From contig NC_008700.1 of NCBI RefSeq assembly GCF_000015245.1, forward strand, positions 3,980,501-4,044,500: a stretch of DNA of 64,000 nucleotides, in the 5' to 3' direction. Below the pieces are notes generated by a model, which ran no database searches, was not told the DNA's origin, and saw only the letters and a program-made list of their open reading frames with translations. Of the stretch, positions 52,642 through 61,961 are shown piece after piece (position 1 is the first letter of the stretch; every line of letters starts with the position of its first letter). The translations under genes were made by a program, and so were the position numbers. Source of the stretch: Shewanella amazonensis SB2B (GTDB lineage Bacteria; Pseudomonadota; Gammaproteobacteria; Enterobacterales; Shewanellaceae).

Positions 52642-53987
52642 CTTTCCCCTTTGATGCGCTGCTTGTCTTCGTACATGGCCTTGTCGGCAACATGCAGCAA
52701 TTCAGTGATATCCTGTCCATCCTCAGGATACCGGGCCGCCCCCATACTGATACTGATATTGAGGGTGATGTCTGCCATTTGCAGCGGCTGCTCGCAGGCC
52801 GCATGGCGAACCTTCATCAGTACATGGCTGATATCAGCGGGAGAGGTTAATCGGGGCAAAATCAGTAAAAATTCATCACCTCCCAATCGGGCAACCATGT
52901 CGCTGTTTCGCAGCACTGACTGCATGCGTTTGGCGACCGCCTTTAACATGGCATCGCCGGCGGCATGACCAAAACTATCATTCACCTGCTTGAAATAATT
53001 GAGATCCACGTTAATAACGGTAAAACGACCGTTAGGTGCCTGAATAAGCTTATTGAGCAGCGACATAGCAAATCGCCTGTTTGGTAAACCTGTGAGCACA
53101 TCCTGCAATGACACCAGACGGGCCATACGGTAGGCATTGGAAACCATCAGAAAGCTCAGGAAGATAAACAGGGTTACACAGTATCCGATGAGACGCACCA
53201 CATTGGTTGCACCCCAGGACCTTAACTCTGCTGGCTCGGCCAGCGCAATCTCCCAGGTGGCCCCCAGTAAATGTACCTGAGCAACAGCCCGCGCATTGTC
53301 GAAGTCGCTGCTTTGCCCAATGAATATGGGACCACGTTTATCGGGATACAGCAGCGTCCGAATGCCCAGCGTCATGCCTTCACCCAGATCAACGTCCCGA
53401 ATACTGTTTATCAGGCGGTCGAGATCTATCACTATGCTGCAAACGCCCCAGTATTGGGTATTGGTGGGCGGGTCGGCAAACACAGGCGCACGGGCAATCA
53501 AGCCAATTCCCCCCTGGATCAGTGTGATGGGACCATCGAGGGTGATTTGTCGGGACATCCTCGCCTCCAGCACCGCCGGCATCTGCGCCGGGGTTTCCCG
53601 AAAATCAAGCCCCATCACAGACTCATTACCGGCCAGCGGATACACCAGAGCAACCACATCATTGGGGGCAATACTGATGCTGCGAATATATTCACCCTTG
53701 CTGGCCAGTTGGCCTGCGAGCAAAGTCCATTTGCTGTAGGGGACGTCGGGATTAAAGCTCAAAATGGTTGCAAGACTGTCTGCCAACAAAATGTCGGCAT
53801 TCACCTTGGCCTCGATGTTGGCCCGGATAAGGGCCAACTTTTGCGAAAACCATTGTTGTTGTTCAGCCAGATAATCCCTTAAGTAACTGCGGTGTAAATA
53901 TTCCACCGTAAACAATGACAGGAACCAGTACACAATGGCGAACGCCACAATCCAGAGTTTGGTACGGGCTAAATGGGTACTCTGCAT
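52638..53987 (-). CDS. CHASE-domain diguanylate cyclase
   Basis: The 449-residue inner-membrane protein has TM1 at about 11-29 and a periplasmic CHASE-type sensor at about 75-250 (VMGLDFRETPAQMPAVLEAR, GPITLIQGGIGLIARAPVF). TM2 lies at about 263-283 and a cytoplasmic GGDEF domain follows (about 300-449). The catalytic motif GGDEF is intact at 369-373. An RxxD product-inhibition site (RNSD, 360-363) stands five residues before it. It should make cyclic-di-GMP. It is the first gene of a pair with the solute-binding protein. Confidence 0.88.
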   Translation of the reverse strand: MQSTHLARTKLWIVAFAIVYWFLSLFTVEYLHRSYLRDYLAEQQQWFSQKLALIRANIEAKVNADILLADSLATILSFNPDVPYSKWTLLAGQLASKGEYIRSISIAPNDVVALVYPLAGNESVMGLDFRETPAQMPAVLEARMSRQITLDGPITLIQGGIGLIARAPVFADPPTNTQYWGVCSIVIDLDRLINSIRDVDLGEGMTLGIRTLLYPDKRGPIFIGQSSDFDNARAVAQVHLLGATWEIALAEPAELRSWGATNVVRLIGYCVTLFIFLSFLMVSNAYRMARLVSLQDVLTGLPNRRFAMSLLNKLIQAPNGRFTVINVDLNYFKQVNDSFGHAAGDAMLKAVAKRMQSVLRNSDMVARLGGDEFLLILPRLTSPADISHVLMKVRHAACEQPLQMADITLNISISMGAARYPEDGQDITELLHVADKAMYEDKQRIKGER

Positions 53988-54119
53988 AAACCACGTTTCA
54001 ATAGAAAGGCTTACCTAAAGCATATCTGTATATCGGCATCCTGAGAAACCCCAAGCTGTAAAAGTACCAACCGGTTTTGCCGTCCAAGCCACAAAAAACT
54101 TACATTGTAAATTTTAATT

Positions 54120-54138
54120 GAGAATGTTTATCATTTGA
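54120..54138. promoter_or_regulatory. Fur-box-like site upstream of the DUF3649/PepSY operon
   Basis: The 19-base site GAGAATGTTTATCATTTGA matches 13 of 19 positions of the classical Fur consensus and lies 50 bases before the first ORF of the iron-related operon. The surrounding sequence is AT-rich and promoter-like. This is by eye, with no binding data. Confidence 0.6.
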
Positions 54139-54187
54139 CTGCAATCTTTTAGGATCGGCTTCTTTTCTGTCTTTCTCTGGGGTCACC

Positions 54188-54487
54188 ATGTCAATCCTGT
54201 CTGCCGGCACCTGCAAACTATTGGGTCGCAGCTTGTTGGCGATTTTGGGTGGTTATGGCCTTGCTGCCCTGTTTGCCGCTGCTCTGCCATTGTGGCTACC
54301 CCAGATAAGTGGCATGTCCCGCGCCGACGCAGCCTTGATTGGCATGATGCTGTCGTTTTTGATCTTCGCCCTGTGGATACTCTTCGCCTTTGCGGCCCGC
54401 AGCGGCACCAGGGCACTTATGCTGCACCTGCTGTTAAGCGCGCCACTCTTGTTGAGTCTGATGCTTCTGGAGGCGCCGGCGCCATGA
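54188..54487 (+). CDS. DUF3649 small membrane protein
   Basis: The 99-residue protein has three hydrophobic segments (LLAILGGYGLAALFAAALPLW, LIGMMLSFLIFALWILFAF, LHLLLSAPLLLSLMLL). It belongs to DUF3649, small membrane proteins found beside PepSY and TonB-receptor genes. The function is unknown. It overlaps the next gene by 4 bases. Confidence 0.78.
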   Translation: MSILSAGTCKLLGRSLLAILGGYGLAALFAAALPLWLPQISGMSRADAALIGMMLSFLIFALWILFAFAARSGTRALMLHLLLSAPLLLSLMLLEAPAP

Positions 54488-56043
54488 AAGAGACCTTTTT
54501 TCGCACCATGACCTGGTTGCACACCTGGGCTGGATTGTTGGTGTGCTGGGTGTTACTGCTGGTATTTTTTGCCGGTACCCTGAGCTTCTTCCGCCACGAG
54601 ATAAGCCTGTATGCCACACCCGAACTGCACAGTCAGGTGCTGGGCAGCGGTGTGAATACGAGTCTTGAGCAAAATCTGCGGCAGGGACAGGCTTATTTGT
54701 CTGCCCGGGTGCCAGATGCCCCCGATTGGTATATCGCCTTACCGCAGGAACGCCAGCCTTACCTGGCATTCCAATGGTCTGAACCGCGGGACAAGCAGCG
54801 ACCACTCATCCACTCACAGCCGATAACCCTCAGTGGTGAACTGGCAGATGAACCCCGCCAAACCAAGGGGGGTGACTTTTTCTATCGGCTGCATTTCGAT
54901 CTGCACTATATATCGGCGCTGACCGCCCGATACCTTGTAGGTATCTGCACCATGTTTATGCTTATTGCCCTGATAACCGGTGTCGTCATACATAAGCGCA
55001 TCTTCAAGGATTTCTTCAGCTTCCGCCCACGCAAGGGCAGTCGTTCCTGGCTGGACGCCCACAATATCAGTGCGGTCATGGCCTTGCCGTTTCATCTCAC
55101 CATCACCTACACGGGGCTGATTACCCTGATGCTGATGTATATGCCTTGGGCCACCCTGAGTGTATGGAACGGCGACACCAAAGCAATGCGTCAGGAACTG
55201 TCCCCGAGATTCGATCAACAAAAGGCCAGTGGTCAGCCACAGGACACCCTGGACCTCACCCTGCTGTTACCGCAGGTGAACCAGTTGTGGGGCGAGACCG
55301 CCGCCGTGAAGAATGTCAGGGTTCAGCATCCGGGTGACGCCAACGCCCGCATCTTTTTCACCCGGGATACCGGACAGGACATTACCGACGAGCGGGTACA
55401 ACTGATATTCGACGGTGTAACAGGCAAGCTGCTTAATCCCGGCGCCCACCACGCTACTGGCAGTCAGCAACTGCACGATACTCTGATGGCGCTGCATACC
55501 GCGCGCTTCGCTGGCTGGCCATTGCGGATACTGGGTTTTGTGATGGGGTTGATGGGCTGCGCCATGATAGCCAGCGGCTGCCTGCTCTGGGCCACCAAGC
55601 TCAGGGAAAAACGTAAAAATACCGCCGGTCTCAAACTGGTCGAAGGGCTCAATCTGGCCGTGATCATGGGACTGCCGCTCGGCACTGTGCTGTTTTTCTA
55701 TGCCAACCGTTTACTGCCAGCCCCAGCCCCTGGCAGGGCCGAAGACGAAGTGCTGGCCTTTTTCCTGGGCCTGCTGCTGTGTGGCGTGACTGCTCTGTGG
55801 CGCCGGGATGCCGCCGTATGGCGCGCCCTCCTTGGGATAACGGCACTGCTGGCGTTGCTGATGCCAGTGCTGAACACTCTGACATCCCCACAGGGTCTGG
55901 TGGGTAATCTGCTCAGTAATCAATGGGTATTGGTGTCGGCCGACCTGCTTTTTATTGTACTTGGCATCACCTGCCTCTTTGCACGTCGTAAGTTCGTTGT
56001 GCCTGTCCGGGCAACAATGCCAGCAATGGAGCGCACCGCATGA
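54484..56043 (+). CDS. PepSY-associated TM-helix protein (iron-uptake type)
   Basis: The 519-residue inner-membrane protein has PepSY-TM helices (about 1-45 TWLHTWAGLLVCWVLLLVFFA; about 145-170; further helices from 200 and 350 on) and a periplasmic PepSY stretch. It resembles PiuB/FsrB-like proteins associated with ferric-siderophore uptake or reduction. ATG 54484 overlaps the DUF3649 stop; a longer frame from 54292 crosses that gene and is rejected. It is followed by a DUF3325 gene by 4-base overlap. Confidence 0.85.
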   Translation: MKETFFRTMTWLHTWAGLLVCWVLLLVFFAGTLSFFRHEISLYATPELHSQVLGSGVNTSLEQNLRQGQAYLSARVPDAPDWYIALPQERQPYLAFQWSEPRDKQRPLIHSQPITLSGELADEPRQTKGGDFFYRLHFDLHYISALTARYLVGICTMFMLIALITGVVIHKRIFKDFFSFRPRKGSRSWLDAHNISAVMALPFHLTITYTGLITLMLMYMPWATLSVWNGDTKAMRQELSPRFDQQKASGQPQDTLDLTLLLPQVNQLWGETAAVKNVRVQHPGDANARIFFTRDTGQDITDERVQLIFDGVTGKLLNPGAHHATGSQQLHDTLMALHTARFAGWPLRILGFVMGLMGCAMIASGCLLWATKLREKRKNTAGLKLVEGLNLAVIMGLPLGTVLFFYANRLLPAPAPGRAEDEVLAFFLGLLLCGVTALWRRDAAVWRALLGITALLALLMPVLNTLTSPQGLVGNLLSNQWVLVSADLLFIVLGITCLFARRKFVVPVRATMPAMERTA

Positions 56044-56369
56044 TGGCTCTGGCGCTGTTTTTTCTGAGTTTTGGCAGTTTCGGCTTGCTGGCTGCCTCCC
56101 AGTTTGGCCATCACAGAACAATTTTCGGCGTGCCACCATCGGATACCAGGGCCAGGTGGCTGCAAGTGGCAGGGCTTGGCATGCTGGCGTTGGGAATGGC
56201 CTTGGCCATCGCCCTGGATGGCGGCTATGGGCTGATTCTGTTAATTACCCTGATGGCGCCCGCAGCTCTGGGACAAAGTGTGCTGCTTAACCTCAAACCC
56301 CGGGCGCTGAGGCTCTCGTTCTGGCTCGCACCGGCCGCACTCTTACTGCTGGTTCTTGCCGTCCGCTGA
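56040..56369 (+). CDS. DUF3325 small membrane protein
   Basis: The 109-residue protein has four hydrophobic helices (MALALFFLSFGSFGLLAASQFG; LGMLALGMALAIAL; LILLITLMAPAALG; FWLAPAALLLLVLAV). It belongs to DUF3325, which keeps company with DUF3649 and PepSY proteins. Function unknown. It is the third gene of this coupled run and lies 113 bases before the TonB receptor. Confidence 0.75.
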   Translation: MMALALFFLSFGSFGLLAASQFGHHRTIFGVPPSDTRARWLQVAGLGMLALGMALAIALDGGYGLILLITLMAPAALGQSVLLNLKPRALRLSFWLAPAALLLLVLAVR

Positions 56370-56415
56370 ACACTGACAAGGATCTGTGTCGCAATCTTTT
56401 TGCATACACTCAATT

Positions 56416-56434
56416 TTTAATGATAATTATTTTT
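56416..56434. promoter_or_regulatory. Fur-box-like site upstream of the TonB-dependent receptor
   Basis: The 19-base site TTTAATGATAATTATTTTT matches about 14 of 19 Fur-consensus positions. It lies about 48 bases before the receptor start within a promoter-like AT-rich stretch, so iron repression is likely. Confidence 0.68.
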
Positions 56435-56482
56435 ATTTAGTTTAGTATCCTTGCGAATTTACCACTCGAGGATACTAAAATC

Positions 56483-58558
56483 ATGTCCAGCTCCAGCCTC
56501 TTCAGATTGACCGGGCTGTCTGTGGCACTGATGTCAGCCATGGCTGCCCATGGTCAGGACACTTCTGACATCAGTATCGAAAGGATGATCGTCACCACTA
56601 AAGCCACTGCACCTTCCACCACCAAGGGCGACTTCAGCTTGCTGAAGGCACCGCAGAACATTCAGATCTTGTCCAAAAATTTCCTTGATGATCAGGGTGT
56701 CGTGCATTTGGAAGACGCGTTGAAGAACGTGGCCGGGATACAACCCGGTGGTTACTATCAGGGTTACGACTACTTCCGAATCCGGGGTTTCGATGCCTCG
56801 CAAAACATCTATCTCGACGGTCTGCGCCTGAATGACAATGGCCTGGGTGCCAATGTGGAGCAGTCGAATCTCGAAACCCTTGAGGTGATGAAAGGGCCTT
56901 CCTCCACTCTTTACGGTGCAGGTGCCATCTCGGGTATGGTGAACCTGGTGACCAAACGGCCAACCCAAACCGACATGGGCAGCGTAAGCTTGCAGGGTGG
57001 CAATCTGGGCTACCGTGAGCTGGATGCCGACATTAACCGCGTACTGAGCGACGATGGTGACATCTTCGGCCGTGTTGGTCTGGCGTACCGAGAAGCGGCC
57101 AACAGCGTGGACCATATTGACGGACAACATCGCTTCTTTATCGCGCCGTCGCTCACCTTTAATCTGGGTGAAGACGCTGCTCTGACCCTGCTCACCAGCT
57201 ACACAAAAGACGATAATCAGTTAGGCATGCCACTGCCTGCCATGGGAACTGTGCTGCCGTCACCGCTGGGTGAGCTGGATAAGGATCTCTTTTACGGCAA
57301 CATCAAAGATCCCGGTGCCATCAACGACGAAACCTATCGTCTGGGTTACGAGCTGCGCTGGGACCTGACCGACAACTTGCAGCTGCGTCAGAATGTCCGA
57401 TTCCAGGATGCCTCCAGCGATTGGCACAATCTCTACTATCCCAGCAGTTACGATGCCGACACCGGCGATTTGAACCTGTACAAATTCAGCTATCGCACCC
57501 AGTGGAAAACCTGGGCACTGGACACCGGACTCAATGGCCGCGTTATGCTGGGTGAAACCGAGCACCTGTTTACCGCAGGGGTGGATATCTTTATGTCGGA
57601 TCTCTACACCAGCGGCGCCCTGGGCAGTGATTTCCCCACCATCAATCTCTACCAGCCGGATTACAGTGTCTTCCCTGATACCGAGGTCAATCAGTTCGGC
57701 CCCGAAAGCAAGGTTGAGAATCGTATTCTGGGTCTGTACGCCCAGGATCAAATTAATCTGGGAGAGCACTGGAGCTTTACACTGGGTGCCCGTTTCGATC
57801 GCTACAAGCAAGCCTACGTGGAAGACTACGAAACCAAACTGAGCCCGAGAGCCGGTGTCAGCTACGCTTTCAACGACGATTGGGTGGCCTTTGCCAGCTA
57901 TTCTGAAGCCTTCACCCCCCAGTCCTATGTGGACAGTAATGGCAAGGTTCTCGACCCGGAAGAAGGCCAGCAGTGGGAACTGGGCCTTAAGAGCCGCGCC
58001 TTTAACGGTGACCTGAATGCCACTGTGTCCCTCTATGAGCTGACCAAAAAGAACATAGCGCTGGCCAATGTGGATGCCGGTGGCAACTTTACCTACTCCG
58101 CATCCGGCGAGCTGCAAAGTCGTGGCATAGAGCTGGATTTGCAGTGGCTGCTGACACAGGATCTGCAGCTGATTGGCCACGGCGCATACACCCATGCCGT
58201 CGATACCGAGCACGACAAGTGGGTCGCCAATGTACCCCGTTATGCCCTGGGTGGCTGGCTAAAATACAACTTGGATGACATGCTCGATGGTCTGAGCGTG
58301 GCGGCCGGTGTCAATCACTACGGCAAGCAGCAAGGCAACGTACAGGCGGTACTGACTGACAGCAGCGAAGGCGACTTTTACCTGCCAGCCTACACTCTGG
58401 TTGACCTGAACCTGACCTACAGCTGGGACCAGTACGATCTGCGCTTTATCGTCAACAACCTGACCGATGAAGACTACTTCTCTGGCTCCGACAGTCTGCT
58501 GCGGGTACTGCCGGGCAGCGGCCGTGAAGTGAAACTCAGCTTCACTGCCAACTGGTAA
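56483..58558 (+). CDS. TonB-dependent siderophore receptor
   Basis: The 691-residue precursor has a signal peptide (about 1-24, MSAMAAHG), a TonB-box region near 30-40 (ISIERMIVT) and a plug domain (about 50-170: APQNIQILSKNFLDDQG, DYFRIRGFDASQNIYLDGLR). A 22-stranded barrel follows, ending in FTANW with a C-terminal aromatic residue. The plug pattern is that of FhuE/FpvA-type ferric-siderophore receptors. No FecR-type N-terminal signalling extension is present. The siderophore cannot be named from the sequence. Flanking PepSY genes and two Fur-like sites fit iron starvation. Confidence 0.9.
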   Translation: MSSSSLFRLTGLSVALMSAMAAHGQDTSDISIERMIVTTKATAPSTTKGDFSLLKAPQNIQILSKNFLDDQGVVHLEDALKNVAGIQPGGYYQGYDYFRIRGFDASQNIYLDGLRLNDNGLGANVEQSNLETLEVMKGPSSTLYGAGAISGMVNLVTKRPTQTDMGSVSLQGGNLGYRELDADINRVLSDDGDIFGRVGLAYREAANSVDHIDGQHRFFIAPSLTFNLGEDAALTLLTSYTKDDNQLGMPLPAMGTVLPSPLGELDKDLFYGNIKDPGAINDETYRLGYELRWDLTDNLQLRQNVRFQDASSDWHNLYYPSSYDADTGDLNLYKFSYRTQWKTWALDTGLNGRVMLGETEHLFTAGVDIFMSDLYTSGALGSDFPTINLYQPDYSVFPDTEVNQFGPESKVENRILGLYAQDQINLGEHWSFTLGARFDRYKQAYVEDYETKLSPRAGVSYAFNDDWVAFASYSEAFTPQSYVDSNGKVLDPEEGQQWELGLKSRAFNGDLNATVSLYELTKKNIALANVDAGGNFTYSASGELQSRGIELDLQWLLTQDLQLIGHGAYTHAVDTEHDKWVANVPRYALGGWLKYNLDDMLDGLSVAAGVNHYGKQQGNVQAVLTDSSEGDFYLPAYTLVDLNLTYSWDQYDLRFIVNNLTDEDYFSGSDSLLRVLPGSGREVKLSFTANW

Positions 58559-58562
58559 TCCC

Positions 58563-59633
58563 ATGCGCAGATTACTGTGGAAATGGCACGGATTGGCAGG
58601 GCTGATTACCGCCCTGCCGCTCTTTGTTATCGCACTGACGGGCAGCTTGCTGGTGTTTAAGGCAGAGCTCGACAGTCTGTTAATGCCAGAGGTGGTTAAC
58701 GCCAGCACCGGGCCGCGCCTGACGATGAATCAATTGGTGGCCAGTGCCAATCAGCAGCTGTCTGACAGTGAGATCCTTGGCTGGCAATTTGGCCAGAGCG
58801 GTGAAGCGGATACCCTGTTTGTGGCCGCCATGGGCAGCTACGATTGGCAAAAGGTGTGGCTCGACCCTGCCAGCGGTTCGCTGCTGACACCGCCGGTATC
58901 CCTCACCTGGGCCATCACCGACTGGCTGCTGGATCTGCACTACATGTTGCTGCTGGATCACGCCGGTTTATTGATTGCCGGCATCATGGCCTTGCTGTTT
59001 TTGTTTCTCGGCATTTCCGGCATAGTGCTGCACCGGCAGTTCTGGCGAACCTTCTTCACCCTGCGCTGGCGTAAGGGATTGCGCCTGTTGCTGAGCGATA
59101 CCCACAAGCTGCTGGGTATTGTGGGGGCGCCGGTATTTTTAGTGCTCGGTTTTACCGGCGCCTGGTGGAATCTGGAACACTTCTACGAGGAGGAGCTTTC
59201 GGGCCACGACGACAGTCAGTACATCATTAGCCAAAGCTACTACAGTCCGGCGCTGGATTTTGATGCGCTGCTGGCCGACACCCGCCGCCAACTGCCCACG
59301 TTCGTGCCAACGTATCTGCGTTTGCCCGACGCCAGTTATCCCGGGGTGCATTTCTTTGGCTATCGGGAGGATGGTGGCGTGCTGCGAAGCCGCTTCGGCT
59401 CAATTGTCAGCTATCACGATCAATCGGGGGTACACACCAGCACTCTGGATGTGGCCGGGGCGCCTGCCCTGTACCAGTTCACCGACAGTTTCAGACCGCT
59501 GCATTATGGTGATTTCGGTGGCCTCACAACCCGTATTCTCTGGTGCATCATCGGCTTCTTTCCCTGCCTGATGGCGCTCTCCGGGTTCTGGATGTGGCGC
59601 CAGCGCAGTGCTCGAAAAGTGCCGAGGCGCTGA
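58563..59633 (+). CDS. PepSY-TM family inner-membrane protein
   Basis: The 356-residue protein has four membrane helices: about 13-34 (GLITALPLFVIALTGSLLVF), about 135-157, about 183-203 and about 320-340. A periplasmic loop lies between helices. It is the second PepSY-type protein of the locus and follows the receptor by 4 bases, so it is probably a co-regulated ferric-siderophore reductase or uptake partner, as in PiuB-like proteins. It differs from the 519-residue member and is not a duplicate of it. Confidence 0.85.
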   Translation: MRRLLWKWHGLAGLITALPLFVIALTGSLLVFKAELDSLLMPEVVNASTGPRLTMNQLVASANQQLSDSEILGWQFGQSGEADTLFVAAMGSYDWQKVWLDPASGSLLTPPVSLTWAITDWLLDLHYMLLLDHAGLLIAGIMALLFLFLGISGIVLHRQFWRTFFTLRWRKGLRLLLSDTHKLLGIVGAPVFLVLGFTGAWWNLEHFYEEELSGHDDSQYIISQSYYSPALDFDALLADTRRQLPTFVPTYLRLPDASYPGVHFFGYREDGGVLRSRFGSIVSYHDQSGVHTSTLDVAGAPALYQFTDSFRPLHYGDFGGLTTRILWCIIGFFPCLMALSGFWMWRQRSARKVPRR

Positions 59634-59659
59634 CAGCCCCTTTTAAAAACGCCGTACAG

Positions 59660-59687
59660 AAGACGCCATCCGGCGTCTTTTTCTTTT
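59660..59687 (+). terminator. rho-independent terminator of the receptor/PepSY unit
   Basis: An 8-bp stem (AAGACGCC / GGCGTCTT, loop ATCC) followed by a T-rich run (TTTCTTTTT) lies 27 bases past the PepSY stop. Confidence 0.85.
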
Positions 59688-59876
59688 TACTCAGTATGTT
59701 AATAGAACGCCATTCTAACCACAGGTACTAGTACTGTGGCGAAAAATCATCGCTTCGCCTTATGTGGCCCCGCCCGCTCCCCCGGCACACTTGTCAGGCG
59801 CACAGACCGCCTGTGGCACCAGCAATGGATTGTCGGTCACGCTCTCATATAACAACATCAATAAAGGAACTGACCC

Positions 59877-61910
59877 ATGAAAACGAAAAAGCGGCTGCTG
59901 AGTCTGGCACTCTTGCTGTGCCCCCTCGGCGCCATGGCGGACGAGCTGTGGATTATGACCGACAAGGACGCCGGATACAGTCTGCAAAGCCTGCTGCAAA
60001 GGCATAACCTCCAGCCTCAGCTGCGGGAAAGCCATGGCAAACTCATTACGCGTCTCAATGAAGATAAGCTGCTGGAACTGAGCGCCCTGATGCACAAGGA
60101 GCACAATCGCTGCGGCGGTTTCAGTGTGCATGCCAGCGAGGCCGATGCCCTGGCCGCCAGTCTGGTGCCAGTGAGCCAGGCGACGTTCAGTTTCCCCGGC
60201 GAGCCCAATCAGGCGGCGCGGGTGGCGGACATTCTGCCAAGACTTATGGCCAGCAATATCAAGGATACCGTCACCAGCCTCGAGACCTTCACCAACCGCT
60301 ACTACACCACCAGTCACGGTGAAAATGCTGCCAATTGGGTAAAAGACAACTGGGCAGCGTTGGCTACCGGTAACAGCTGGGCCAATGCTGCGGTGTATGA
60401 CCATGCCGACTGGCGGCAGGACTCAGTCGTCCTTACCCTTACGGGCAGTGAAGCGCCGGATGAGGTGGTGATCCTCGGCGGCCACCTCGACTCCATCAAT
60501 GGCTACACCACAGAAACCACCCGCGCCCCCGGCGCCGACGACAATGCCTCGGGCATGGCCACCATCACCGAGGTCATTCGTGCCTTTATGAGTCAGGGCC
60601 AGCCCAAGCGCACCATCAAGTTTATCGGCTATGCCGCTGAGGAAGTGGGTCTGCGTGGCAGCGCCGAGATAGCCGCACAGGCCCGCAGCCAGGGGCAAAA
60701 TGTGGTGGCGGTTATGCAGCTGGATATGACCGGCTTTAATGGCAGCACCGAAGACATAGTGCTGATGCAGGACTACACAGATTCGGGCCTGAATCAGTTT
60801 TTGATTAAGCTGATGGATACCTACCACACCGAAATCCGCTATGGCCTGGATGTGTGCGGCTATGGCTGTTCGGATCATGCTTCCTGGCACAATCAGGGCT
60901 ACCCTGCAGCCATGCCGTTCGAGTCGCGCTTCAACGACTACAACCCCCATATTCACACCGCTCAGGACACCCTGGACAAACTCGACCCCACCATGGAGCA
61001 CGCACTCAACTTTGCCAAGCTGGCCTCGAGCTATCTGGTGGAGCTCAGCTTTAACACCGGTGGCACCGGCCCCGAAACCGGCGAGCTTGAAAATGGCGTG
61101 GCCCTCACCGGGCTCAGCGCCGCCAAGGATGCCCAGAGCTATTTCACCCTGGCGGTACCGGCCGATGCCGAGAATCTGCGCTTTGTCACCGCCGCGAACA
61201 ATGGCGATGCCGATCTGTACGTGAAGTTTGGCGCGCCGCCGTCGACCTCAGATTTTGACTGCCGCTCCTGGAATAACGGCAGCAATGAGAGCTGCGATCT
61301 GGCCCAGGCTACCGAGGGCACCTGGCATGTGATGCTGAAAGCCTACAACGCTTACTCTGATTTAAGCCTCACCGGCAGCTTTGATGTCTCGACCCCAACC
61401 CCCAACCAGCCTCCGGTGTCCAACTTCAGCGTCAGCTTTAACGGTGCAACCGGCCAGTTTGTCTCCAGCGCCAACGACAGCGATGGTCAACTGGTAAGCT
61501 GGCAGTGGAGTTTTGGTGATGGCAGCAGCGCCAGCGGTGCCAATGTCAGCCACACTTACAGCCAGTCTGGCCGTTACACGGTTTCGCTTACTGTCACCGA
61601 TGATGATGGCGCCAGTGCAACCAGCAGCCAGAGCGTCGATATGACGGTGCCAGAGCCGCCACAGGGCGACATTGAGCTCACGGTAACCAAGGCCACCAAA
61701 TCGCGTCTTGGCAGTGTTTATGTGGCGCTGAGTTGGGACACTGGCTCCGGCGATTACCGGGTGCTGCGTGATGGCGTACAAATTGGCACAAGCAGCCGCA
61801 GCAGCTATACCGACCGCTTTAAAGTCGGCAAAAATGAGGCTGTCTCGGTAAGCTATCAGGTATGTGACAACAGCAATGCCTGCTCGCAAATGGTGCAGGT
61901 AAATCTGTAA
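59877..61910 (+). CDS. Secreted M28 leucyl aminopeptidase with PPC and PKD domains
   Basis: The 677-residue precursor has a signal peptide (about 1-21) and a propeptide. The M28 domain is close to Vibrio proteolyticus aminopeptidase, with zinc ligands and catalytic residues His203 (GGHLDSI), Asp221 (GADDNASG), Glu255/Glu256 (AAEEVGLRG), Asp283 (QLDMTG) and His360. The disulphide motif VCGYGCSDHASW is also conserved. A PPC domain (about 395-480), a PKD domain (about 500-590) and a last beta domain (about 600-677) follow. It probably digests extracellular peptides. ATG has AAGGA upstream. Confidence 0.9.
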   Translation: MKTKKRLLSLALLLCPLGAMADELWIMTDKDAGYSLQSLLQRHNLQPQLRESHGKLITRLNEDKLLELSALMHKEHNRCGGFSVHASEADALAASLVPVSQATFSFPGEPNQAARVADILPRLMASNIKDTVTSLETFTNRYYTTSHGENAANWVKDNWAALATGNSWANAAVYDHADWRQDSVVLTLTGSEAPDEVVILGGHLDSINGYTTETTRAPGADDNASGMATITEVIRAFMSQGQPKRTIKFIGYAAEEVGLRGSAEIAAQARSQGQNVVAVMQLDMTGFNGSTEDIVLMQDYTDSGLNQFLIKLMDTYHTEIRYGLDVCGYGCSDHASWHNQGYPAAMPFESRFNDYNPHIHTAQDTLDKLDPTMEHALNFAKLASSYLVELSFNTGGTGPETGELENGVALTGLSAAKDAQSYFTLAVPADAENLRFVTAANNGDADLYVKFGAPPSTSDFDCRSWNNGSNESCDLAQATEGTWHVMLKAYNAYSDLSLTGSFDVSTPTPNQPPVSNFSVSFNGATGQFVSSANDSDGQLVSWQWSFGDGSSASGANVSHTYSQSGRYTVSLTVTDDDGASATSSQSVDMTVPEPPQGDIELTVTKATKSRLGSVYVALSWDTGSGDYRVLRDGVQIGTSSRSSYTDRFKVGKNEAVSVSYQVCDNSNACSQMVQVNL

Positions 61911-61915
61911 AAACA

Positions 61916-61941
61916 AAAACCCCCGGCAAGCCGGGGGTTTT
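61916..61941. terminator. bidirectional rho-independent terminator
   Basis: An 11-bp stem (AAAACCCCCGG / CCGGGGGTTTT, loop CAAG) lies between the convergent aminopeptidase and typA genes and can end both. Confidence 0.9.
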
Positions 61942-61961
61942 CATTAGTCCATTATCAGGGA

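Noticed and set aside
57260..58213. 317-residue minus-strand ORF opposite the TonB receptor
   Set aside because: Shadow of the receptor barrel; no start signal or domain.
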